Shown: positions 1 to 6,336 of the stretch, one piece after another
Numbering within the stretch: position 1 is the first letter of the stretch
Layout of the letters: the number at the start of each line of letters is the position of its first letter
NCBI GenBank assembly: GCA_041685645.1
Contig: JAWLFI010000085.1
Location: 1 to 11,173 of the forward strand
Direction: 5' to 3'
Length of the DNA: 11,173 bases
DNA from: JAWLFI01 sp041685645
Lineage (GTDB): Bacteria; Bacteroidota; Bacteroidia; Chitinophagales; Saprospiraceae
Program-made: the position numbers and the translations under genes
The notes under the pieces: generated by a model
Database searches by the model: none
Seen by the model: the letters and a program-made list of their open reading frames with translations, nothing else
Told to the model about the DNA's origin: nothing

Positions 1-232
1 ACTTTACCACCACTAACCGTAACGTACGGTTCTATACGGGTAGACACAGGCGGCTCAGAAACACTGAATCTATAGGACTTAGCCGTAACGTACGGTACGC
101 TACGATTCCCAACACTCCACCTTACAACCCCCGACTTTACCACCACTAACCGTAACGTACGGTTCTATACGGGTAGACACAGGCGGCTCAGAAACACTGA
201 ATCTATAGGACTTAGCCGTAACGTACGGTACG
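1..232. repeat. Tandem direct repeat, 133-bp period, with phased hairpins
   Basis: Positions 1-99 and 134-232 are identical base for base. The 34 bases between them (100-133) have no second copy, because sequence after 232 diverges. The array runs off the left edge, so more copies may exist. Each unit holds two copies of CCGTAACGTACGGT, at 17-30, 83-96, 150-163 and 216-229, so the spacing is 66, 67 and 66 bp. Each copy folds as CCGTA-ACG-TACGG; the copies at 15-31 and 148-164 extend to a perfect 7-bp stem with an ACG triloop. The period is not a multiple of three, which argues against a repeated protein domain. I do not recognise the element. It could be an intergenic repeat family, a protein-binding array, or an assembly-edge duplication. 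Confidence 0.85.
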
Positions 233-446
233 GTATGGATCACAAAGGTGCCAGGGAAAAACTCCCAAAATTCGCTTTCCTCTTCTGTGACAATATCGCT
301 TTGGGAAATAGCTCGCGGCAAGAACCGCCCCTCTTCACCCTTCCCTTTTACAAAACTTTTGTATATTTCGTTTTACAATCACAAGGTGGATTGTAGCTTA
401 TTTACCTTATATCAAACTGAATTTCTGAACCTAATTTTTTATAAAA
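233..446. other. Gene-less spacer between the repeat and the zinc-ribbon gene
   Basis: I see no convincing gene on either strand here. Short open frames exist but lack a plausible start context and any recognisable protein. A box resembling the Bacteroidota -7 element (TATATTTC, 362-369, one mismatch to TAnnTTTG) and a weaker one (TGAATTTC, 418-425, ending 21 bases before the GTG at 447) could drive the following gene. Neither has a clear -33 partner. Confidence 0.4.
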
Positions 447-818
447 GTGGACTCCCGAAAATGCAAATTTTGTAGAACTGAATTCTCTGGCAGAAAAGAT
501 AAAATCTTCTGCTGTCCGATCTGCAAGGCAAATTATCATCGACACCTCAAAAAAATAACGAATAAAGCCACCCGCTCTTTTGATAAAGTCCTTCACCGGA
601 ATCGGTCAATTCTCTTCGAGTTCATGGGCAATAAAATCCAACAAAAAAAGGTCGATCGAGACCATCTCGCCAAAAAGAATTTCCGATTTGAGTACATGAC
701 GGGCTTCTACGAAAATGCGCAAGGAAAACGCTATCACTTGGTCTATGACTTTGCCTGGATGGAATTCAAGACCAAAGAAGTGCTTATCGTGCGTAGATTT
801 CAAGAAACTAAAAACTAG
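447..818 (+). CDS. Small zinc-ribbon protein, conserved Bacteroidota family of unknown function
   Basis: The product is 123 residues. It opens with a Cys4 zinc-ribbon: C6-x2-C9, then C22-x3-C26 in the context RKDKIFCCPIC (C23 is an extra cysteine). A basic helix-rich segment follows (about 28-60, many Lys/Arg), and then a C-terminal part rich in aromatic residues, with FRFEYMTGFYEN and YHLVYDFAWM. From memory this layout matches a group of small uncharacterised Bacteroidota proteins with an FCSDQCRNAYN-like second half of the ribbon. No function is established for them that I know of. Nucleic-acid or protein binding is an inference from the metal site and charge. The GTG at 447 is the only reasonable start, because an in-frame TAA lies at 432-434. 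The gene stands alone and ends about 30 bp before the structured segment. Confidence 0.75.
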   Translation: MDSRKCKFCRTEFSGRKDKIFCCPICKANYHRHLKKITNKATRSFDKVLHRNRSILFEFMGNKIQQKKVDRDHLAKKNFRFEYMTGFYENAQGKRYHLVYDFAWMEFKTKEVLIVRRFQETKN

Positions 819-823
819 GATTT

Positions 824-852
824 TTGACTTAGTATACTGTACCCACTATTTC
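824..852 (+). promoter_or_regulatory. Candidate promoter for the structured RNA
   Basis: TTGACT at 824-829 and TATTTC at 847-852 are separated by 17 bp. The second box also fits TAnnTTTG at six of eight positions (847-854). Transcription from here would begin near 858-862, just before the first GC-rich hairpin. The call rests on motif and position only. Confidence 0.3.
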
Positions 853-1062
853 TTTCCTCCTAAGCGGCCATCGGCCGCTGCGCGTGAGGTGCCTAAAGGG
901 TGCTGGACCAGAAGGTATCCAGCAATACGAAGCAGTGGCGTCCCTAATTTAGTGCGCCTCTGAGAGTACGTAGGCTCCCGAGGCCGACTCCCTGAAAGGT
1001 AGGAGGCGGATCCAGGACGAAAGACGCGAATCCGCCAACCGGTGGAACCGCCCAAAAGAAAA
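846..1062 (+). ncRNA. Unidentified GC-rich structured RNA (candidate)
   Basis: By hand count, 861-1050 is about 60 % GC while 1061-1130 is about 29 %. Stems that can coexist are: 863-869/873-879 (AGCGGCC, ATC loop); 886-892/954-960 (GAGGTGC with GCGCCTC, one G-U); 897-900/942-945; 901-907/918-924 (TGCTGGA/TCCAGCA, perfect); 988-991/1002-1005; 1005-1011/1030-1036 (GGCGGAT/ATCCGCC, perfect, sharing base 1005 with the previous stem); and 1040-1043/1047-1050 (CGGT/ACCG). An AT-only stem 849-855/1055-1061 could close the whole segment. The G-U pair and a CGAAAG loop (1018-1023) favour the + strand. I found no signature of tmRNA, RNase P RNA, SRP RNA, tRNA or the common riboswitch classes. No U-rich terminator follows, so the 3' end is uncertain. 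It could be a free RNA or a long 5' leader of the next gene. Confidence 0.55.
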
Positions 1063-1154
1063 AACAAAAGTCCATAACTGAGAAATTATTGATATGCAAT
1101 TAAATCATATGTGACATTTGCACAATTAGCTACATCTAGAGTGTATGCCTGCTT

Positions 1155-1162
1155 TAACTTTG
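1155..1162 (+). promoter_or_regulatory. Bacteroidota-type -7 box upstream of the beta-barrel gene
   Basis: TAACTTTG is an exact match to TAnnTTTG and ends 23 bases before the ATG at 1186. No good -33 TTTG stands at the usual distance; the nearest, at 1117-1120, is too far. If used, it gives a leader of roughly 17 bases and excludes any start upstream of 1186. Confidence 0.45.
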
Positions 1163-1185
1163 CATTACATCAAATCAATAAGATT

Positions 1186-1938
1186 ATGCGTTACTTAATC
1201 TTCCTTTTTGTTTTACTTATTACGTCAGGGCTTCGGGCTCAGGAAAAATCTTTTGCCATCTCGAGCTATATGCATGTTTCCGAAGCTAGTATCAGTGAGG
1301 AGGAGGCAAGTTCATCACAAAGGAGTGATGACCCCGGGCAGTTACGAGATAATGTGTATGGGCTGTCGTTTCGCTTTTCTCCAAATCAAAAATGGATCTT
1401 TCATGGAGGGCTGGCTTCTGGTCGGCGGAATGCTGAAATGGATATCGTTCTACGCGAAAGAGAGTCCGGCAATCTGTTCAGCGGTGTTTCTGGCTACCTC
1501 ATCGGTGTCATTACGAGAGATCCAGCACTTGCTCTAACTTCACTCTTAACTCCTGGTGGCAGATACAATACGGATAGATATACCTTAAAATATTCTGGAC
1601 GCCTTTGGGAAGGAGCTATTGGTGTGGAACGCTTCCTTTTTGGCAACTGGAATGATAGAATGAGTGGCAGTGTGTCTGCGACTCTGCGAAGGACGACTCT
1701 CAGCCGAATCGAAATTGAATCGCCCGGAGTGTGGAATGAATACAAATTACAAGAGGAACTCTCGGCGGCTAGTACTCGCCTCGATCTGGGCGGACATCTG
1801 TATATCCGGCCGATTGCCCGGGCACCTGTACTTTTCACGCTTTCGCTTTATGCCGCTGCTATGGAGAAAACGCCGAGACATATCTATGAAAGTTCTACCC
1901 GAGTGGGGTACAGCTTAGGTCTGATGGTTCAATTGTGA
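1186..1938 (+). CDS. Secreted outer-membrane beta-barrel-like protein
   Basis: The product is 250 residues with a clear Sec signal peptide at about 1-19: MRY, a hydrophobic core LIFLFVLLI, then SGLRAQ just before the acidic mature start. The mature part has alternating polar and hydrophobic strands rich in Gly, Ser, Tyr and Arg (for example VYGLSFRFSP, GAIGVERFLFG, SVSATLRRTTL, TLSLYAAAM). It ends in an amphipathic strand, VGYSLGLMVQL, as integral outer-membrane proteins often do, although the last residue is Leu rather than Phe. I cannot assign a transport or enzymatic role. The frame stays open upstream to 1111, but the ATG at 1186 is chosen because the signal peptide begins there and a -7 box lies between. 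The gene has its own promoter and a hairpin terminator about 55 bp after the stop. Confidence 0.7.
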   Translation: MRYLIFLFVLLITSGLRAQEKSFAISSYMHVSEASISEEEASSSQRSDDPGQLRDNVYGLSFRFSPNQKWIFHGGLASGRRNAEMDIVLRERESGNLFSGVSGYLIGVITRDPALALTSLLTPGGRYNTDRYTLKYSGRLWEGAIGVERFLFGNWNDRMSGSVSATLRRTTLSRIEIESPGVWNEYKLQEELSAASTRLDLGGHLYIRPIARAPVLFTLSLYAAAMEKTPRHIYESSTRVGYSLGLMVQL

Positions 1939-1991
1939 ATCTCCTGAACAGACCACCTCGCGTTAGGAACAGCCTTTTCCAACTGAGTGAT

Positions 1992-2013
1992 AAGGGGTAC
2001 TTACTCCCTTTTT
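1992..2013 (+). terminator. Rho-independent terminator of the beta-barrel gene
   Basis: AAGGG (1992-1996) pairs with CCCTT (2006-2010) around a 9-base loop that contains a short inner GTA/TAC pairing. The T run 2009-2013 follows directly. It lies about 55 bases after the stop at 1938. Confidence 0.55.
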
Positions 2014-2028
2014 AATGGATTCAGAATT

Positions 2029-2067
2029 AATGAACCCCTTGCATCTATGCGATACAAGGGGTTCATT
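2029..2067. terminator. Perfect 13-bp inverted repeat between convergent genes
   Basis: AATGAACCCCTTG (2029-2041) is matched exactly by CAAGGGGTTCATT (2055-2067) around a 13-base loop. It sits 20 bases past the stop of nrdJ on the minus strand and about 90 bases past the beta-barrel gene. T runs on both sides are weak, so it may act as a bidirectional terminator or as a 3'-end-protecting stem for nrdJ mRNA. Confidence 0.6.
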
Positions 2068-2087
2068 GTCATTTACTGTAAAATCGC

Positions 2088-4136
2088 TTAGTCCTGCTCT
2101 TGTTTGTTATTAAAGGAGTTAGCCTCTACGCGAATTTCACACTTGTCTGTGGTACAGAATTTTTCTGCTTCTGCATCTGTGCTCATATTCACGTACTGGA
2201 TTGGCTTGACTTTGGCTGATTTTTCGTCAAACTGTTCCTTTGTGATAGCTTCGTAAGGCATTTGGGCATAGGCTCCCATTTCCAGTTTGGGCAAAAAGCT
2301 GATGGACTTTAAGTCGTACTTGAAGTACTCTAAAATGGGCTGAATCTGACTGGCCTCATCGGGCTTAAAGGTCACTGTGCAAGACACTTGATTATCAGAC
2401 CAATACTTCTGCAAGAATACGGCTAAGGATGTTTGCTCCCAAATACTAACGTTTTTCAGGCTTCTTCCCTCGTTGCAGATAGGGAACTCAACCACCGCAG
2501 AGGAAGGATCAACCACGTCATCTTCGATGTGCAAGCCGGAGTCGAGAATAGCTGGCAGCAGCTCCGACTCTTTGGAAATCCGCATTCTTCGGATGTAGTA
2601 TTTGAATTCAGGGAAGTGACAACCGGGGTTCACACCGGCAAGCAAGCTGACTGTTCCGCTCGGCTTGACACTCGTGGTCTTAATACTTCTGGGCACGCAC
2701 AACCAGGAAGAATAAATCTGATCCCATCGCTGGATTTCGTCATAGCCATCCGTCAACCAGTTCTTGAGATCATCCAAACAATTTTGCTCGATGAAGTTGG
2801 TCACTCCGGAAACAGAGGTTCCGATCCGTCGATTTCGCTTTTGTACCCGGTTTGTTTCGTGCCATGTAGTATTCGCAAGTGTTGCCGTTTTACCCAGTAG
2901 GTAGGCAAATTTCAGTGTTCTTAAATAGTCTTCTTTCGATTCTGCTCTGGAGGGGAAGGTCTCAATCAAACAGCACAATTCGTAAGACTCCAGAGACTGC
3001 TCCCCACAAGGATTGGTTCCCTTGGCTTTAATATCTTTGTAATCCGCAGGCTGCGACATTCTTGAATAAGCCTTAATATTATCTAAAAATACATAGCCGG
3101 GCTCTCCATTGACAGCTGTTTGTTCAGCGACTTCTTCAAAGTTAGTGGAGTTGTTGACCAAAACGCTATTGTTGGAGGCCCATCCCCAGGCAGCGCGGTG
3201 CGCTTTCTCACCTTCGTACTGATTGGTCTCTGAATTCCACTGATAATCCTTTAGTTTTCTAAATTCAGTGTCATTTACATCTCCCAATGCGATTTGCGCA
3301 GTTCGTCTTACATTACCTGCGACCACGCACTGTCCAATCATATTCATGATATCGGTAATCGCAGTGATAGAGATAGGCTGCCCATCCAGACCATCGAGCA
3401 AGTCTCGAATCTGATCGTGCATGCGAACTAATGGTCCGGGACCGGAAGATGTCCCGCCAAATCCTTTGATGGGCTCACCGGCTGCCCGGATTTTATCGTA
3501 ATCGAATTGCACAGTGTGCGCCGGGATCTTGTCGAAATGACGTGAGAAATAACTCTTGAGCAACAACTCTAAACTCTCTACCCATCCTTCGCGAGAATCT
3601 GGAATGACAAAAGTATCTGTATTATCTTTTGTAGGCCGGTGAACGGTAAGTTTTTTCGCACCATCCACATCAAAGCCTACACCAACGCCAACCATACTCA
3701 TGTCCATCATGAAAGAAAAGGGTTTTACCGCTTCTCTAACATTCAAATTAATGTTTTCAGTGGATACGAACGCACAATTGAATAGTGCCTGGCCCACTTT
3801 CTTTTCATGAACTATTGTTGAGCCCAGAGCCCAGAGCATGCGGCCGGGAGGAAGAAATTTCATCTTAAAAATTCGATCGTACATTTCCTGAGCAGATCGC
3901 TGCGCTTTATTATCATTCCAGCCAAGTTCATTGGACAAAATATGATTCTTCTGTAAAGAATAAGCTCCCTCCACGACGCGACGAACGGTCTCAAACCAAT
4001 GTTCATTTTTACCATTTTCTTTTAATCGGGAATAGGTTCTGTAATAGGTCAACATCCCAAGGCCGTTGAAGCCAAAATCAGGGTTTTGATCTTTGTAGGA
4101 TGCGATAAATTCGTCGTCGAGTCGAAAGCTGAGCAT
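2088..4136 (-). CDS. nrdJ: Adenosylcobalamin-dependent ribonucleoside-triphosphate reductase (class II, monomeric)
   Basis: This cytosolic enzyme reduces ribonucleotides (NTPs in the characterised monomeric family) to deoxyribonucleotides, using coenzyme B12 to generate a thiyl radical, so it needs no oxygen or iron cofactor. It is 682 residues; the Lactobacillus leichmannii enzyme is 739. All expected catalytic residues are present: C121 (LFNCAF), the N375-P-C377-G-E379 radical loop with the active-site Asn and Glu, C388 eleven residues on as the second redox thiol, and the C-terminal shuttle pair C661-x4-C666. The N-terminal segment (YYRTYSRL, ETVRRVVEG) matches the family start, so ATG 4136 is preferred. 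The frame is open to 4208, but the added 24 residues resemble nothing in the family. Transcribed alone, convergent with the beta-barrel gene. No cobalamin riboswitch is visible upstream. Confidence 0.93.
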   Translation of the reverse strand: MLSFRLDDEFIASYKDQNPDFGFNGLGMLTYYRTYSRLKENGKNEHWFETVRRVVEGAYSLQKNHILSNELGWNDNKAQRSAQEMYDRIFKMKFLPPGRMLWALGSTIVHEKKVGQALFNCAFVSTENINLNVREAVKPFSFMMDMSMVGVGVGFDVDGAKKLTVHRPTKDNTDTFVIPDSREGWVESLELLLKSYFSRHFDKIPAHTVQFDYDKIRAAGEPIKGFGGTSSGPGPLVRMHDQIRDLLDGLDGQPISITAITDIMNMIGQCVVAGNVRRTAQIALGDVNDTEFRKLKDYQWNSETNQYEGEKAHRAAWGWASNNSVLVNNSTNFEEVAEQTAVNGEPGYVFLDNIKAYSRMSQPADYKDIKAKGTNPCGEQSLESYELCCLIETFPSRAESKEDYLRTLKFAYLLGKTATLANTTWHETNRVQKRNRRIGTSVSGVTNFIEQNCLDDLKNWLTDGYDEIQRWDQIYSSWLCVPRSIKTTSVKPSGTVSLLAGVNPGCHFPEFKYYIRRMRISKESELLPAILDSGLHIEDDVVDPSSAVVEFPICNEGRSLKNVSIWEQTSLAVFLQKYWSDNQVSCTVTFKPDEASQIQPILEYFKYDLKSISFLPKLEMGAYAQMPYEAITKEQFDEKSAKVKPIQYVNMSTDAEAEKFCTTDKCEIRVEANSFNNKQEQD

Positions 4137-4434
4137 AGATTTCAGTTTTTCTATAGTTAATAATAGGTTCTTCAGAGGGGAACAAGCAGACTTCGCAAAC
4201 CCAACCAAATCCGAGCGGAAATTCGCCTTGTTCTATAATTCTGTGGTGAAGATATAAAAACCTTTTTCTATATGATAAAATTTTGCCACGTTAAATTCAA
4301 AAAAATATATGTGATGACAATGCTATGATTTTCAGTCATTAACACTTATTGACATATTTTATCTATACGCGACTACTCCTCAATCCTATATCTACCGACA
4401 TCCCTGAGGTCTGGTATAAATTGGTGGTTCGTCG
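4137..4434. other. AT-rich upstream region of nrdJ, no gene seen
   Basis: No gene is supported on either strand. I searched the minus strand for a TAnnTTTG box near the nrdJ start and found only poor matches (for example TATTATTA, about 21 bases before the ATG). The cobalamin riboswitch core is not apparent and the sequence is too AT-rich to hold one. The notable element is the dyad at 4335-4353. Confidence 0.4.
4335..4353. promoter_or_regulatory. Imperfect 19-bp dyad, candidate operator upstream of nrdJ
   Basis: GTCATTAACACTTATTGAC consists of two 8-bp arms with one mismatch around a CAC centre, a shape expected for a homodimeric regulator site. It lies about 200 bp upstream of the nrdJ start and about 80 bp past the lnt terminator. 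It does not match the NrdR box as I know it. The assignment to nrdJ control is inference. Confidence 0.3.
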
Positions 4435-4469
4435 AAAAATCCCCCAAAGAGGGCCTGGTTGTTTTGGGA
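4435..4469 (-). terminator. Rho-independent terminator of lnt
   Basis: Read on the minus strand, TCCCAAAA (from 4469) pairs with TTTGGGGGA (ending about 4440) around a roughly 14-base loop, and TTTTT (4439-4435) follows. It begins about 40 bases after the lnt stop, as expected for the end of the metG-lnt transcript. Confidence 0.6.
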
Positions 4470-4508
4470 GCTATATTCAATTATAAATTAGAGTCTGTAG
4501 CTTCGCTT

Positions 4509-6263
4509 CTACTCCGCATTCTCTCGTCTGGCTCGACCGCGATCCCTTTTACTTGCAAAAATGCGATACATCAATTGCATGAGAAGAACGATCAAGACAA
4601 AAAGTGAAAGACGACCAATTAAGTCTCCCCATCGACTGTAAAAAGTAATCGTTTGGCCGGGCATAAGTTCCCCTTCCAGCACGGCATCCGCACTATATTC
4701 GCTCTGCTGCAAAATCTGCCCTTTTGCATTGATGAATGCAGAAATTCCCGTATTTGCCGCGCGGGCTATGGGCCGACGATGCTCTATTGCCCGAACCTGC
4801 GCATATCGCAAATGCTGTCGGTGCCCCGGGGTGTCATCCCACCACCCATCATTGGTTATAATAGTGAAGATCTCTGCTCCCAGCGCCACGTAGTGGCGAC
4901 AATAATCTCCAAAAATCGATTCGTAGCAAATAATGGGTGCCAATACCGCGGAGCCCTCAAATACCTCAGCTTTTTCCTGGGTCCGAAACCCTTCCATAGA
5001 ACCGCCCAGCGAACGAGCGATGCCCTCAAACACAAATAGCAAATCGTAATAGGGGAAAAATTCTGCTCCCGGCACGAGTTGAGATTTATAGTAAATTTGG
5101 TCTTCTCCCTCATGAATAAACAAAGCGACATTGCCCGCCTCCCAGCGAAAGACTCGACCATCGCGAAAAGTAGACGTTCGAGTAAACCGATCGCTTTCCT
5201 CCTCATCATCCAAAACTCTACGGGTGGCTAGTCCGGTCATAATCTGCAAATCGGGATACTTCTCTTTCCACCGCCGCAACAATTGCAGAAAGGCCTCTTG
5301 CTCCAGACGGTCTAAACGCACCGAAAATACCGTTTCCGGCAATACCAACACATCGATGCCAGAATGCAAATCCTTTTCTACCATGCGTTCTATTTTCGCC
5401 AACTGCTCCCGCTCACTGTACTCGAATTTCTCGTAATGTGGCTCAAAATTGGGCTGAACCAGTAAAAAATTGACTGGCTCCTCTCGAGAATCCTTTGGCG
5501 CTGATAGTACTTGGGACATAATAATTGGAACGAGAAGAATAACGGCAACTGCAATAACATTCGACCGCCGGGGATAATCGGCGTGAAGGGCTAAAAACAC
5601 AAACCAATTGGCCAGCAAGATCCAAAGCGACCCACCCAAAACTCCGGTGAATTCAAACCATTGTATAGCCCAGGTCCAATCAGATAAAGCATACCCTAAT
5701 GTCATCCAGGGCCAGTGCAAATCCCAATTGAAATGAAAAAACTCAAACAATAACCAGGTGGCCAAAAAGGTAATCCAGTGGTACCGCAGCTCCAAAAATT
5801 GTCGGCCAAAAGCATAGGCCATTAGTGGCAATGTCATTAGTGCGGCATTGACAACATTTGCAAAAACTCCCGCCGCCAGAGCCGTATTCATCACCCAAAA
5901 AGTCGCCAACACATTAGCGATAAAAAAGCTCCATAGCGATACCCCCCACAGACTGGCGAAAGACTTTTTCTCTTCTATATAATAATCCACCAAAAATAAG
6001 AGTGGAACCAGGCAAATAAAACTAAAAACAGGTGACAGGCCCTCGTAAAAACTACCGCCCATGAAAAGGCCTGTTGCCGCTCCTATATAAATCTGCCACC
6101 AACCCTTTGTCCGATGCTGAATCAAGGGCACCCATAGTAAAGCGAATCCCAATCCAAGAACCATCGGCCAATAACTCCAGAGTGGTAGATTCAGCATTCG
6201 CTCTGCTGCCAATGCCATACACAATAGGCCGAACACACCGACTAAAATTGCTCTTTTTTTCAT
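4509..6263 (-). CDS. lnt: Apolipoprotein N-acyltransferase
   Basis: This inner-membrane enzyme adds the third acyl chain to the N-terminal cysteine of diacylated lipoproteins, the last step of lipoprotein maturation before export to the outer membrane. The product is 584 residues, somewhat longer than the 512 of E. coli. The N-terminal half (about 1-260) holds seven or so hydrophobic segments and the family-type HWPWMTLGYA stretch. A nitrilase-like domain follows, with all three catalytic residues: E310 (VLPETVF), K393 (YYKSQLVPGAEFFP) and C446 (IICYES). Next come NDGWW and the R-A-x-E-x-R-R-P-x-A-R-A-A-N-T-G-I-S segment, and then a last membrane helix near 548-568 with a basic tail. The ATG at 6263 is preferred to a TTG at 6296, because MKKRAILVGVFG looks native and a purine-rich AAAGAG precedes it. 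It lies 73 bp after metG with no terminator between, so co-transcription is likely. Confidence 0.93.
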   Translation of the reverse strand: MKKRAILVGVFGLLCMALAAERMLNLPLWSYWPMVLGLGFALLWVPLIQHRTKGWWQIYIGAATGLFMGGSFYEGLSPVFSFICLVPLLFLVDYYIEEKKSFASLWGVSLWSFFIANVLATFWVMNTALAAGVFANVVNAALMTLPLMAYAFGRQFLELRYHWITFLATWLLFEFFHFNWDLHWPWMTLGYALSDWTWAIQWFEFTGVLGGSLWILLANWFVFLALHADYPRRSNVIAVAVILLVPIIMSQVLSAPKDSREEPVNFLLVQPNFEPHYEKFEYSEREQLAKIERMVEKDLHSGIDVLVLPETVFSVRLDRLEQEAFLQLLRRWKEKYPDLQIMTGLATRRVLDDEEESDRFTRTSTFRDGRVFRWEAGNVALFIHEGEDQIYYKSQLVPGAEFFPYYDLLFVFEGIARSLGGSMEGFRTQEKAEVFEGSAVLAPIICYESIFGDYCRHYVALGAEIFTIITNDGWWDDTPGHRQHLRYAQVRAIEHRRPIARAANTGISAFINAKGQILQQSEYSADAVLEGELMPGQTITFYSRWGDLIGRLSLFVLIVLLMQLMYRIFASKRDRGRARRENAE

Positions 6264-6336
6264 GCTCTTTTTCTTGGATAGAAATAACCAACACAATGCA
6301 ATGGATGGAGGAAAAACACGCTACTTATCATGAAGT

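Noticed and set aside
17..96. Likeness of CGTACGGTTC and AGCCGTA to group II intron domain V
   Set aside because: The distal half of domain V is missing (only a triloop hairpin), there is no AGC/bulge/GAAA arrangement, and there is no reverse transcriptase nearby. The match is short enough to be chance.
1..232. CRISPR array or integron attC array
   Set aside because: The repeated part is 99 bp and the differing part 34 bp, which does not fit CRISPR spacing, and no cas gene is near. The inverted core boxes of attC sites are not seen and no cassette genes lie between the copies.
100..321. A 73-codon minus-strand frame crossing the repeat, with PYVT occurring twice
   Set aside because: It begins at TTG without context and stops inside the first repeat unit. 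The 133-bp period shifts frame between copies, and nothing in the product is recognisable. The PYVT pairs are just the hairpin sequence translated.
863..879. The AGCGGCC/GGCCGCT hairpin as terminator of the zinc-ribbon gene
   Set aside because: No T run follows on either strand, and the hairpin is continuous with further GC-rich structure.
846..1062. Identification of the structured segment as RNase P RNA, tmRNA, SRP RNA or a TPP, FMN, SAM, cobalamin or c-di-GMP riboswitch
   Set aside because: I looked for the conserved cores of each as I know them and found only partial, scattered likenesses, such as CTGAGAG without the rest of the TPP fold. None holds together.
846..1067. Minus-strand 73-codon open frame over the structured segment
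   Set aside because: The frame has no credible start signal, its composition follows from GC-rich stems, and the inverted repeats and G-U pairing explain the segment better as RNA.
4137..4208. N-terminal extension of nrdJ to a start at 4208
   Set aside because: The extra 24 residues do not resemble the family N-terminus, whereas the family-like sequence begins right after ATG 4136.
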